From NCBI GenBank assembly GCA_036273715.1, contig DASUHB010000028.1, positions 180,716 to 244,715 of the forward strand: DNA of 64,000 nucleotides. Direction: 5' to 3'. The first letter of the stretch is position 1. Each line of letters begins with the position of its first letter. Positions 37,413 to 46,155 of the stretch are shown one piece after another. Source of the DNA: Gemmatimonadaceae bacterium (GTDB lineage Bacteria; Gemmatimonadota; Gemmatimonadetes; Gemmatimonadales; Gemmatimonadaceae). The notes under the pieces are model-generated. The model saw only the letters and a list, made by a program, of their open reading frames with translations, was not told where the DNA came from and did no database searches. The position numbers were made by a program, and so were the translations under genes.

Positions 37413-39307
37413 GTCCGCGGCGCGACGCGCGCGAGCTGCTCGAGCCGGAGCGCATCGTGATGTTCGACGGCGCGATGGGCACGATGCTGTACTCCCGCGG
37501 CGTGTTCATCAATCAATGCTACGATGAGCTGAACGCGCGCGCGCCCGATCTCGTGCGCGACGTGCATCGCGCGTACGTGAAGGCGGGCGCCGAGGTGTTG
37601 GAGACGAACAGCTTCGGCGCGAACCGCATCAAGCTGGCGCCGCACGGTCTCGAGGGGCAGGTGCGGGACCTGAACTGTCGCGCCGCGCGGCTGGCCCGCG
37701 AGGCGGCGGGCGACCACGTGCTCGTGGCCGGCGCGGTCGGCCCGTTAGGCATTCGCATCGAACCGTTCGGCCCGACGAGCCACGACGAAGCGCGCGCGAT
37801 GTTCCGCGAGCAGCTGGAGGCGCTGCGCGAGGGCGGCGCCGACCTCTTCATCCTCGAGACCTTCGCCGATCTCGATGAGATCGAGCCAGCCATCCGCGCG
37901 GCACGCGACGTCGACGCATCGGCGCCGCTCATCGCGCAGATGACGATCGGCCAGGATGGTCTCACGCCGTTCGGCGCCACACCCGAAGACGTCGCGCGCG
38001 CGCTCGACGGCTGGGGCGCGGACATCATCGGACTCAACTGCTCAGTTGGGCCGCAGGCGATACTCGAGGCCATCGAACGGATGGCCGCCGTGTCGTCGCG
38101 CAAGCTCAGCGCGCAACCGAACGCCGGGATGCCCCGCGATGTGGGCGGCCGCACGATGTACATGGCGAGCCCGGAATACGTCGCCAACTACGGACGCCAC
38201 CTCATTCAGGCCGGCGCCAAGGTACTGGGCGGGTGCTGCGGAACGACGCCGGATCACATCAAGGCGCTCGTCGAAGGCATCCGTCCGCTCGTGCCCCGGC
38301 AGCAATGGCGCGCATCGGTGCGCTATCAATTGCCGCACACCGATGATGCGGCCGCCGTGCGCGCCGATGAACCGCGACAGGACGGCGCACAGCCGGCGAT
38401 CCCGTTCGCCCAACGATCGCGTTGGGCGGCCAAGATCGCGGCGGGAGAATTCGTCTCATCGGTCGAGATCGTGCCGCCGCGCGGCGTGGACGCGAGCCGG
38501 ATGCTCGAGGGCGTGCGCGCGCTCCGCGCGCGCGGCGTGGACGCGGTGAACGTGCCCGATGGACCGCGGGCGCAGAGCCGCATGGGCGCGCTCATGACGA
38601 GCCTGCTCATCGAGCAGCAGATCGGGATCGAGACGGTCACCCACTACTGCTGCCGCGACCGCAACCTGCTCGGCATGCTGAGCGATTTGTTAGGCGCGTC
38701 GGCCATGGGGCTGCGAAATCTGCTGATCATCACCGGCGATCCGCCCAAGATGGGCCCCTACCCCGACGCCACCGCGGTCTTCGACATCGATTCGATCGGT
38801 CTTACGAATCTGGTGAGCCGCCTCAATCGGGGCCTCGATCCCGGTGGCCACGCGATTGGCGCGCCGACACAGTTCGCCATCGGCGTCGGAGTGAATCCGG
38901 CCGCCATCGACCCCGCGTACGAGCTGCGCCGCTTCGAGTGGAAGGTGGATGCGGGTGCGGAGTTCGCGATCACTCAGCCGGTGTTCGACGTGGATCAACT
39001 CCACCGCTTTCTCGCGTCGATCGATCACGTGCGCATTCCCGTGATCGCCGGAATCTGGCCGCTCGTCTCGGCGCGAAACGCGGAGTTTCTCGCCAACGAA
39101 GTGCCTGGCGTAGTCGTGCCTGATACGGTGATTCAGCGGATGCGTCGCGCGAGCGAACAATCCAAGGAGCATGGGCTGGCCGAAGGGATTGCACTCGCAC
39201 GCGAAATGCTCGAGCAGGTGCGCGGCACCGTGCAGGGCGTACAGGTCTCGGCGCCGTTCGGCAAAGTGGAGCTGGCTCTCGAGGTCTTCGACTCCGCCAC
39301 GCGTTAG
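37409..39307 (+). CDS. Homocysteine S-methyltransferase / methylenetetrahydrofolate reductase fusion
   Basis: A bifunctional protein of 632 residues. The N-terminal half is a second homocysteine-binding domain (FDGAMGTMLYSRG, IGLNCSVGP, GGCCGTTPDHI) with all zinc cysteines. The C-terminal half is MTHFR (SVEIVPPRGVDASRM, THYCCRDRNLLGML, LLIITGDPPKMG, AITQPVFDVDQL). The MTHFR half makes methyl-THF for MetH; the first half may methylate homocysteine from another donor, as proposed for YitJ-type fusions. GTG 37409 overlaps the metH stop (GTGA), so the two are coupled. Because metH already has its own homocysteine domain, the pair carries two. Confidence 0.94.
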   Translation: MSPRRDARELLEPERIVMFDGAMGTMLYSRGVFINQCYDELNARAPDLVRDVHRAYVKAGAEVLETNSFGANRIKLAPHGLEGQVRDLNCRAARLAREAAGDHVLVAGAVGPLGIRIEPFGPTSHDEARAMFREQLEALREGGADLFILETFADLDEIEPAIRAARDVDASAPLIAQMTIGQDGLTPFGATPEDVARALDGWGADIIGLNCSVGPQAILEAIERMAAVSSRKLSAQPNAGMPRDVGGRTMYMASPEYVANYGRHLIQAGAKVLGGCCGTTPDHIKALVEGIRPLVPRQQWRASVRYQLPHTDDAAAVRADEPRQDGAQPAIPFAQRSRWAAKIAAGEFVSSVEIVPPRGVDASRMLEGVRALRARGVDAVNVPDGPRAQSRMGALMTSLLIEQQIGIETVTHYCCRDRNLLGMLSDLLGASAMGLRNLLIITGDPPKMGPYPDATAVFDIDSIGLTNLVSRLNRGLDPGGHAIGAPTQFAIGVGVNPAAIDPAYELRRFEWKVDAGAEFAITQPVFDVDQLHRFLASIDHVRIPVIAGIWPLVSARNAEFLANEVPGVVVPDTVIQRMRRASEQSKEHGLAEGIALAREMLEQVRGTVQGVQVSAPFGKVELALEVFDSATR

Positions 39308-39349
39308 CTTAGGGAGTCGACGCATCGGTCACGACATGGAGCCCAGCCC

Positions 39350-39826
39350 ATGAAAGCCATCTTGCTCGTGGATCACGGCTCGGTCAAAGATGCCGCCAAT
39401 CGCATGATCGACTGCGTTGGGCATCTGGTGCAGGCGATCGCCGGGGACGGCGTGATCGTGCGCGTATCGCACATGGAATTGGCGGAACCGACCATCGCGC
39501 AGGGGTTCGCCCAGTGCGTCGAGGCGGGCGCGACGGAGGTCGTGGTGTTTCCGTACATGCTGTCGCCGGGGAAGCACTCGACGCGCGATATTCCGCGCAT
39601 GGCGCGCGAGGCCGCAGCGCCGTTTCCGCACGTCGGTGTGTCGGTGACGCCGGCGTTCGGCGTGCACGACAAACTGGCGGAGGTGGTGCTTGAGCGCGCA
39701 GGCGTCGAACCGCGGGGACGTCGAGTGCCTGCGCCGTGCACGTGCGTGCGCCCACAGGGGACTCCGGAGCGCTGGTGCGGCGATGCCTGCCGCGAAGCGG
39801 CGACGAACGTAACGGTCGAGCGCTAG
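39350..39826 (+). CDS. Small sirohydrochlorin cobaltochelatase-like protein (CbiX type)
   Basis: A 158-residue single-domain chelatase of the CbiX-S/SirB group: ILLVDHGSVKDAANRM with the metal His at the N-terminus, and VVVFPYMLSPGKHSTRDI with the second His. It inserts cobalt (or iron) into sirohydrochlorin on the path to cobalamin or siroheme. The C-terminal 30 residues are Cys-rich (PCTCVRPQ...WCGDACRE), four cysteines that might bind a metal or Fe-S cluster. It lies 42 bases after the MTHFR fusion, so cobalt insertion may be co-regulated with the cobalamin user MetH (inference). Confidence 0.87.
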   Translation: MKAILLVDHGSVKDAANRMIDCVGHLVQAIAGDGVIVRVSHMELAEPTIAQGFAQCVEAGATEVVVFPYMLSPGKHSTRDIPRMAREAAAPFPHVGVSVTPAFGVHDKLAEVVLERAGVEPRGRRVPAPCTCVRPQGTPERWCGDACREAATNVTVER

Positions 39827-39878
39827 CACCGGGCTCAGCCGCTCACGCAAGCGTCAGCCACCCGATACATTGGATCGC

Positions 39879-41048
39879 ATGACAACGGACCTCGATGCGG
39901 CCCGCACACCACTCACCGTGCTGGCCGAAGACGAAACGATGTTTCGCGATGCCGTCGCGGCGTTCGCCGACGAGCAGGTGCGTCCGCGCGTGCAGGCCAT
40001 GGATCGTGCCGGCAAGCTCGATCCGGAGTTGATTCCCGGCTTCTTCGAGCTCGGGCTCATGGGTATCGGCGTGCCGGAAGCGTACGGCGGAGCCGGTGGA
40101 ACCATGATGATGGTGACGCTCGCGGTCGAGGCCGTGAGCCGGGTGGATGCGTCGTCGGCAATTCTGATGGACGTCCAGAACACGCTGGTCAACTCGCCGC
40201 TCACGCGGTTCGGCACGGATGCCCAACGTAAGCAATACCTGACGAAGCTGACGTCGGGCACGGTCGGCGCATACGCGTTGTCCGAGCCGGGCTCGGGCTC
40301 GGATGCCTTCGGGCTGGCGACGCGGGCCGAGCGCCGCGGTGACGACTGGGTGCTCACGGGGCGCAAGCTCTGGATCACGAACGGCGCCGAGGCCGAGATC
40401 TACATCGTGTTCGCGACGATCGATCCGTCGGCCGGATATCGCGGCATCACCGCGTTCATCATCGAGCGCGGGTTCGCGGGTTTCGCGGTGGGCAAGAAGG
40501 AGGACAAGTTAGGCATTCGCGCGTCGAGCACGACCGAACTGATCCTCGATGGGTGCGTCGTCCCGGCGGCGAACGTGCTGGGTCCGGTCGGGCAAGGGTA
40601 CAAGATCGCGATCGAAACCTTGAACGAAGGTCGCATCGGCATTGGCGCGCAGATGATCGGCGTGGCGCGCGGCGCGCTCGACGCGACGGTGCAGTATGTG
40701 CGCGAGCGCACGCAGTTCGGCAAGCCGCTTGCCGAATTTCAAGGCATCCAGTTTCAGCTGGCGCAGGCAGCCACCGAATTGGAGGCTGCGCGGCTCATGG
40801 TCTACAACACGGCGCGTCTCAAGGACGCGGGCCGGCCGTTCACGCAGGAAGCCGCGATGGCCAAGCTGTTCGCATCGCAGGTGACGGAGCGAGTGACCTC
40901 GTTGTGCGTGGAACTGCACGGCGGCTACGGCTATACCAAGGACTATCCCGTCGAAAAGTTCTATCGCGATGCGAAGATCGGCACGATTTACGAGGGCACG
41001 TCGAACATGCAGCTGCAGACGATCGCGAAGCTGCTGCTGCGCGGCTAA
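39879..41048 (+). CDS. Acyl-CoA dehydrogenase
   Basis: FAD-dependent acyl-CoA dehydrogenase of 389 residues, the usual length. Family signatures: ALSEPGSGSDAFGLATRA (FAD/substrate), GRKLWITNGAEA, and the C-terminal ELHGGYGYTKDYPVEKFYRD with IYEGTSNMQLQTIAKLLL carrying the catalytic Glu. It catalyses alpha-beta dehydrogenation of an acyl-CoA, probably short or branched chain; an electron-transfer flavoprotein is not in the window. ATG 39879 is better than the in-frame TTG at 39870. It is 53 bases after the chelatase gene and converges on the alcohol dehydrogenase. Confidence 0.94.
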   Translation: MTTDLDAARTPLTVLAEDETMFRDAVAAFADEQVRPRVQAMDRAGKLDPELIPGFFELGLMGIGVPEAYGGAGGTMMMVTLAVEAVSRVDASSAILMDVQNTLVNSPLTRFGTDAQRKQYLTKLTSGTVGAYALSEPGSGSDAFGLATRAERRGDDWVLTGRKLWITNGAEAEIYIVFATIDPSAGYRGITAFIIERGFAGFAVGKKEDKLGIRASSTTELILDGCVVPAANVLGPVGQGYKIAIETLNEGRIGIGAQMIGVARGALDATVQYVRERTQFGKPLAEFQGIQFQLAQAATELEAARLMVYNTARLKDAGRPFTQEAAMAKLFASQVTERVTSLCVELHGGYGYTKDYPVEKFYRDAKIGTIYEGTSNMQLQTIAKLLLRG

Positions 41049-41055
41049 CGGAAGA

Positions 41056-42045
41056 TCAGGACGGCATCGTGAGCACTACGGCGCCGCGCACGTCCCCGGC
41101 GCGCAGCCGCTCGAGCGCCTCGTTCGCCTGGTCCAGCGGCATGGGCTCGACGTCGGTGCGCACCGGGACGCGCGGTGCGAGCTCGAGAAACTCGTCGCCA
41201 TCGCGGCGCGTGAGATTGGCCACCGAGCGAATCACGCGCTCGCCCCACAGGATGTCGTACGGGAACGACGGGATGTCGCTCATGTGGATGCCGGCGCAGA
41301 CGACGGTGCCGCCTTTCGCAACCGCGCGCAGCGCAGCCGGAACGAGGGCCCCGACCGGCGCGAAGAGAATGGCGGCGTCGAGCTCGACGGGCGGCATCTC
41401 ATCCGAGCCGCCGGCCCATTCTGCGCCTACCTGACGGGCGAACTCCTGGGACGGCGCATCGCCCGGCCGCGTGAACGCGAACACCCGGCGGCCCTGCGCG
41501 CGGGCCACCTGCGCAATGAGATGAGCGGCGGCGCCGAATCCATACAAGCCTAACGCTTCGCCGTCGCCCGCCGCGCGGAGCGCGCGATACCCGATGAGGC
41601 CCGCGCACAGGAGCGGCGCGGCGTGCGCATCGTCGTACGAGGACGGCAGCGGAAAACAGAAGCGCTCGTCGGCCACGCAGCACTGGGCGTACCCGCCATC
41701 GATCTGGTACCCCGTAAAGCGCGCGCGAACGCAGAGGTTCTCGCGACCGGATCGACAATACCTGCAGACGCCGCAGGTCCAGCCCAGCCATGGAACGCCG
41801 ACGCGCGTACCGACAGTGAATCGCGTCGCGCCATCGCCGCGAGCCGCAACCGCTCCGACGATTTCATGGCCTAACACCAGCGGCACCTTGGGGTCGTTCA
41901 GCTCGCCGTCCAGCACGTGGAGGTCGGTGCGGCAGACGGCACACGCCCGCACCGCGAGCAGCACCTGACCCGGGCCGGGCACCGGGTCAGGAATCTCGCG
42001 CGCCGCGAGCGGCGCACGCGGCCGCTCGAGGACCATCGCGCGCAT
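41056..42045 (-). CDS. Zinc-dependent alcohol dehydrogenase family protein
   Basis: A 329-residue MDR-superfamily dehydrogenase. Catalytic zinc ligands lie in ACAVCRTDLHV and VLGHEIVG; the structural zinc cysteines in CGVCRYCRSGRENLC; the Rossmann glycine loop in GLYGFGAAAHLIAQVA. It oxidises an alcohol or reduces an aldehyde with NAD(P). The pattern fits the YogA/AdhA-like subgroup. It is adjacent to a YIP1-like gene (10 bases upstream) on the same strand; a functional link is not apparent. Confidence 0.93.
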   Translation of the reverse strand: MRAMVLERPRAPLAAREIPDPVPGPGQVLLAVRACAVCRTDLHVLDGELNDPKVPLVLGHEIVGAVAARGDGATRFTVGTRVGVPWLGWTCGVCRYCRSGRENLCVRARFTGYQIDGGYAQCCVADERFCFPLPSSYDDAHAAPLLCAGLIGYRALRAAGDGEALGLYGFGAAAHLIAQVARAQGRRVFAFTRPGDAPSQEFARQVGAEWAGGSDEMPPVELDAAILFAPVGALVPAALRAVAKGGTVVCAGIHMSDIPSFPYDILWGERVIRSVANLTRRDGDEFLELAPRVPVRTDVEPMPLDQANEALERLRAGDVRGAVVLTMPS

Positions 42046-42054
42046 GACTCAAAC

Positions 42055-42774
42055 CTACATCGCGCGCATCGCCTGGTAGAGCGGGAAGACCGTCGCCAGG
42101 ATCCACACGATGAACGCCGCGGTCATGGCCTTGGACCGCGAAATCTTTCCGATCACGGCGAGTCCAATGCCCAACAGAATGGTGCACCAGATCGTGAACA
42201 GATCGATGCGCGCGAGCAGCGTGAGCACGATCAGCGATGTGTTCGACACGTCGAGGAAATGCGCCGGGCTCACCGAGATCTTCGTCGCCGAGGTCAGCGA
42301 CGACGGATCAGAGAAGAACGCGATGAGCGCGCCGGCGATGAACTGAAAAATCTTCGGGAACGCGGCGTACGATGCCACGAGCAGACCACCGCCGAGGTTC
42401 ATCGTCGAATCGAACAGCTTCCCGATGAGCCACAGCAACAGCCCAACGAAGAAAATGCCGATCGGAATGCCGACGAGAAAAAAGACGACTTGAAACGTGT
42501 CGAAGATGGCTTTGCCCTTCTCCATCTGCGCTGCCGTCACCTGCGGATTCGCGCGCATCGCCGCCGCCGTCGCGCGAGCATACTCGGCGTCGAATACCGG
42601 CTGCGTCAGCGACTTCGTACCGACAAAAATCAAGCAGCAGATCACGGTGACTACGACCATCGGCAGAAACCAATTCCCGTTCTGCCTGCGCGCGAAGACC
42701 TCGCTCGGCGATGTGAAAATGTCGATGAAGTCTTCCCATATGGAGGGCGCTTTCGATGCTGCAGTGGCCGTCAT
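42055..42774 (-). CDS. YIP1-family membrane protein
   Basis: A 239-residue integral membrane protein. Its N-terminus (WEDFIDIFTSPSEVFARRQ) is the pattern of bacterial YIP1-family proteins, followed by five hydrophobic segments (around residues 35-55, 95-115, 130-150, 170-195 and 210-230). The function of bacterial members is unknown. It may be co-transcribed with the alcohol dehydrogenase downstream. Confidence 0.85.
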   Translation of the reverse strand: MTATAASKAPSIWEDFIDIFTSPSEVFARRQNGNWFLPMVVVTVICCLIFVGTKSLTQPVFDAEYARATAAAMRANPQVTAAQMEKGKAIFDTFQVVFFLVGIPIGIFFVGLLLWLIGKLFDSTMNLGGGLLVASYAAFPKIFQFIAGALIAFFSDPSSLTSATKISVSPAHFLDVSNTSLIVLTLLARIDLFTIWCTILLGIGLAVIGKISRSKAMTAAFIVWILATVFPLYQAMRAM

Positions 42775-42844
42775 TCGAGTCTCCGATCAGGAGTCGTGAG
42801 GAAGGGGAGAGGCGCGGAAGGATGCGTCTACAGTGCAGAGCCGC

Positions 42845-44668
42845 TCACCGTACGTGCAAGAGGCCCGAACGGATTCGAATCGCCTTCGGGCTGGCCGCGG
42901 GGTCGGCTTCCACGCGAACCGTCACGCGTTCCTGCACTTGCAGCTTACCCGTGACATCGAGCGTGTCATCTCCGCGCTGCAGGTGAAAGATCACCGGCGT
43001 TCCGGTGCGCAAGCCAACTTTCTCGCGAAGTCGATTGATGAATTCGGGGTCTGTCACCGGAACGCCGGCCACCGAGAGCAAATAGTCGCCGGGTTGCACG
43101 CCGGCCTCGTCGGCCGACGAGCCTGGCGCCACACGCGCGACGCGCACGCCGGCTGAATCGTTTTCCGCTGAAACGCCGAGTGTCGGCGTGCGCACCGTGT
43201 CGACGGTGGCGCGGAGGCCGGCGAGCGGCAGCAGCGTTTTCCATGGATACGGATCACGGCCGTCGATGTATCTCGCGTTGAAATCGGCGAATGACTTTCC
43301 GCCAGCCGCAGCGCTCACCGCAGCCCACCACTGCGCATCGCTGAAGCCGGTGCCATGTTCGTAACACTCGCGGTAGAGCGAGCGCATCACGTCGTCGAGC
43401 GATGCGTGGTTGTCGCTGGCATTGCGGATCATGATGTCGAGCATCAATCCGGCGAGTGATCCCTTGGGATAGTAAATGTCGGCGGTACCGTCCTCGGGAT
43501 GGATCCACGTCGTGAGCGACGCATCGGTGAGCGCGACGGGTGGCGAGTTCGCCACTTCTGCCATCTTGCCGGCGGTCAACTCGAAGAAGCCCGCGGAGTC
43601 GATGACGCCCGCGCGGACTTCGGACAGGTCGGCGTAGTAGTCAGTGATGCCTTCGCTCACCCAGAGCCACGGCGTGGGCTGCTCGTGCGCGTACTGGTAC
43701 GGCCAGAGATCGGACGGGCGGAGTCGCTTGACGTTCCAGGCGTGAAAAATCTCGTGGGCATAAATCGACATTTCGATCGGCTCGCCGATGGCGAGCGGCG
43801 TGGTGACATCGACGTGCGAGTTGGCGTGCTCGAGGCCCGAAATGCCGCCGTAGCTCGAGTCGGCAATCTGCATCACGGTGTACGTGGTGAACGGCACGCC
43901 GCCGAACACCGCGCCCTCGACGGGGATGATCTTCGCCAGATGGGCGAGTGTCGACGTCAGCGTCGGCTTGGGCATGCTGCCCGTCGGATACGCCGCAAAG
44001 CGCAGCCATCCGTTAGGCGCGCGCGCGCTGTCGACGTCGAACCGCCCAACGAAGAACGGCATGTCGACGAGCTCGTGATAGCTGGAGGCCGTGAACGTGG
44101 ATGGCGCCGGCCCCGGCGTCATGCCGGTGATCACGCGCCAGTCGGGCTCGGTGCGAATCGTGACGGTCGACGGGAAGTCGAAGCTGCGCCCTTCCGGATA
44201 CAGGAACACGTTCGTGCCGTTGAACATCACGAAGTCCGAGCGCGCCCACGCCATGGCATTATCGAGGGTGTCGGCGAGATAGTCGAAGGACACGGTGATC
44301 GATTTGCTGCCCGCCGGCCTGACGCGCCAGGTGTCGTAGTCGACCTTGTCCCACTGGAGATCGTGACCCGCGCTCGCGGCGCCGAAGCGCAGGACCGCAC
44401 GCGCGAAGTAGTCGAGCTCGTACGAGCCGGGCGTCCACGCCGGCAGCGCGAGGATCACCGGCGCATCGCCGCCGTCCACGTTGAACGACATGTCGACGTG
44501 CAGCACGCGGCGCCGCGCGTCCGACGAATCGAACGTCACGCGATATGCGATGTTGCTGACCGGCGCTGACGTTGCCGCGCTCGCGGCGCTGCGTGCGGAT
44601 TGAGCAGGAGCGATCGAGACCCAACCGAACGACGCGGCGAGGATCGCGAGGCACATCGGGAGACGCAT
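42845..44668 (-). CDS. M61-family peptidase with C-terminal PDZ domain
   Basis: A secreted metallopeptidase of 607 residues. The signal peptide is MRLPMCLAILAASFGWVSIAPAQ. The N-terminal beta domain precedes the catalytic motif HEIFHAWNVKRL and the downstream zinc Glu in WVSEGITDYYADL, both characteristic of glycyl-aminopeptidase-like M61 enzymes. The C-terminal 100 residues form a PDZ domain (LGVSAENDSAGVRV, GSSADEAGVQPGDYLLSV). ATG 44668 has GAGGA upstream; the longer frame is unlikely. It probably degrades peptides in the periplasm. Confidence 0.93.
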   Translation of the reverse strand: MRLPMCLAILAASFGWVSIAPAQSARSAASAATSAPVSNIAYRVTFDSSDARRRVLHVDMSFNVDGGDAPVILALPAWTPGSYELDYFARAVLRFGAASAGHDLQWDKVDYDTWRVRPAGSKSITVSFDYLADTLDNAMAWARSDFVMFNGTNVFLYPEGRSFDFPSTVTIRTEPDWRVITGMTPGPAPSTFTASSYHELVDMPFFVGRFDVDSARAPNGWLRFAAYPTGSMPKPTLTSTLAHLAKIIPVEGAVFGGVPFTTYTVMQIADSSYGGISGLEHANSHVDVTTPLAIGEPIEMSIYAHEIFHAWNVKRLRPSDLWPYQYAHEQPTPWLWVSEGITDYYADLSEVRAGVIDSAGFFELTAGKMAEVANSPPVALTDASLTTWIHPEDGTADIYYPKGSLAGLMLDIMIRNASDNHASLDDVMRSLYRECYEHGTGFSDAQWWAAVSAAAGGKSFADFNARYIDGRDPYPWKTLLPLAGLRATVDTVRTPTLGVSAENDSAGVRVARVAPGSSADEAGVQPGDYLLSVAGVPVTDPEFINRLREKVGLRTGTPVIFHLQRGDDTLDVTGKLQVQERVTVRVEADPAASPKAIRIRSGLLHVR

Positions 44669-45051
44669 CGGGTGTCCTCGGGGGGATGGGGCAGACGGCG
44701 TCGCAATATGGTTGCCCTGCGGCGCCACGACAAACGTTCGGGCGTCCGAATTGTGTGCCGCGCGATATTTTTTGTGACGGCCGGGCGCTCGCGCCACGGC
44801 GGCGTGCAGCGCCGGGCTCATGATTCCGGCCGTGGTGATGGCCGCGGCGGTGATCGTTGTCGCGCGGCGGTTGCGCGTGCGGGTGCGGCGGCGAACGCAT
44901 CGGCGTATCCGCCCAACCGCCCAACGGCCCGGCCTTACGGAAGGCGGGTCTAGCCTCGCATATTGTGTGGTTCGTACGCGCCGCGCCGCGCCGGCGGAGT
45001 TAGGCGGCGCACCGGACACGACCTTTCACCGAACGGAACGACACGATCACG
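44669..45051. other. Divergent intergenic region between peptidase genes
   Basis: About 380 bases. It should hold divergent promoters for the M61 and M42 peptidase genes; I cannot pick out -35/-10 elements. It includes one GTTAGGC motif near 45000. No hairpin with a U-tract or small gene stood out. Confidence 0.4.
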
Positions 45052-46119
45052 ATGCTGCCTCCCACCGCAGTGGCCTTTCTCGAGCGCTTGTTGGATACGC
45101 CCGGCCCGTCGGGCTTCGAGTCTGCACCCGCCCGCCTCTGGCGCGAGGAAGCGGCGCGCTTCGCCACCGTACGGGGCGACGTCCACGGCAACAGCATGGC
45201 GACCGTCGAAGGCGGCGGCGGCCCGACCATCATGCTCGCAGGCCACATCGATGAGATCGGCGTCATCGTGCAGCACGTGGACGACGATGGGTACGTCTAC
45301 ATCGCGCCGATCGGCGGGTGGGACGTGCAGGTGCTCGTCGGCCAGCGCATTCGATTTGCCGGCGCCCAGGGCGATGTGTTCGGCGTCGTGGGCAAAAAGC
45401 CGATCCATTTGCTGCGCGCGGACGATCGCGAAAAAGCGTCCAAGCTCACGGACTTGTGGGTCGACATCGGGTCGACGAGCGCGAAGGAGACGACGGCGCG
45501 TCTCAACGTCGGCGATGCCGGGGTGATCGATTCACACACGATGACGTTTCCGAACAATCGAATCGTGTCGCGGTCGATCGACGATCGTATCGGTGCGTTC
45601 ATCGTGCTCGAAGCGCTGCGCCGCTACGCGGAGAAGCCCGGCGCAGCACGCGTCGTCGCGACGGCCACGACGCAGGAGGAGATCGGCTATCGGGGCGGCG
45701 GCGCCGGCGTGAGTGCGGCGGCGATCGGGGCGCGGATGGCGATCGTGGTCGACGTCAGCTTCGCCACCGACCACCCGGGCATCGAGAAGAAGGAGCTCGG
45801 CAACCATCCGATCGGCAGCGGACCGGTGTTGACGCGCGGGTCGATCATTTCGCCGGTGGCCTTCCGCCTGCTGCGGGAAACGGCGGATGCGCTCTCGATG
45901 CCGTACACGCTGCAGGCGGCGGGGCGCGACACGGGCACGGACGCCGACGCCATTCACATCGCGCGCGAGGGAATTGCGACGGCGCTCGTCTCGGTGCCCA
46001 ACCGGTACATGCATTCGCCCAACGAGCTGGTGAGCCTGGACGACGTGGATCACACCGCGACGCTGATCGCCGAGACGTGCCGCCGCGTGACGGCGGCCAT
46101 TGATTTCACCGACCGTTAG
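45052..46119 (+). CDS. M42-family metallo-aminopeptidase
   Basis: A 355-residue cytoplasmic aminopeptidase of the M42 (glutamyl aminopeptidase/FrvX) family, which forms large dodecameric shells. Metal and catalytic residues appear in MLAGHIDEIG, SIDDRIGAF, TTQEEIGYRGG, VVDVSFATDHPG and the late NRYMHSPNE. It has the family's usual length. The start codon follows a stretch with no strong ribosome-binding site. The stop TAG lies inside a GTTAGGC motif. Confidence 0.94.
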   Translation: MLPPTAVAFLERLLDTPGPSGFESAPARLWREEAARFATVRGDVHGNSMATVEGGGGPTIMLAGHIDEIGVIVQHVDDDGYVYIAPIGGWDVQVLVGQRIRFAGAQGDVFGVVGKKPIHLLRADDREKASKLTDLWVDIGSTSAKETTARLNVGDAGVIDSHTMTFPNNRIVSRSIDDRIGAFIVLEALRRYAEKPGAARVVATATTQEEIGYRGGGAGVSAAAIGARMAIVVDVSFATDHPGIEKKELGNHPIGSGPVLTRGSIISPVAFRLLRETADALSMPYTLQAAGRDTGTDADAIHIAREGIATALVSVPNRYMHSPNELVSLDDVDHTATLIAETCRRVTAAIDFTDR

Positions 46120-46155
46120 GCACGGCGCGGGCGGAGACCGCGCGCCCTCGGCGCG

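Noticed and set aside
46120..46155. Terminator between the M42 and HEAT-repeat genes
   Set aside because: GGCGCGG/CCGCGCGCC pairing needs a bulge and there is no U-tract; too weak to call.
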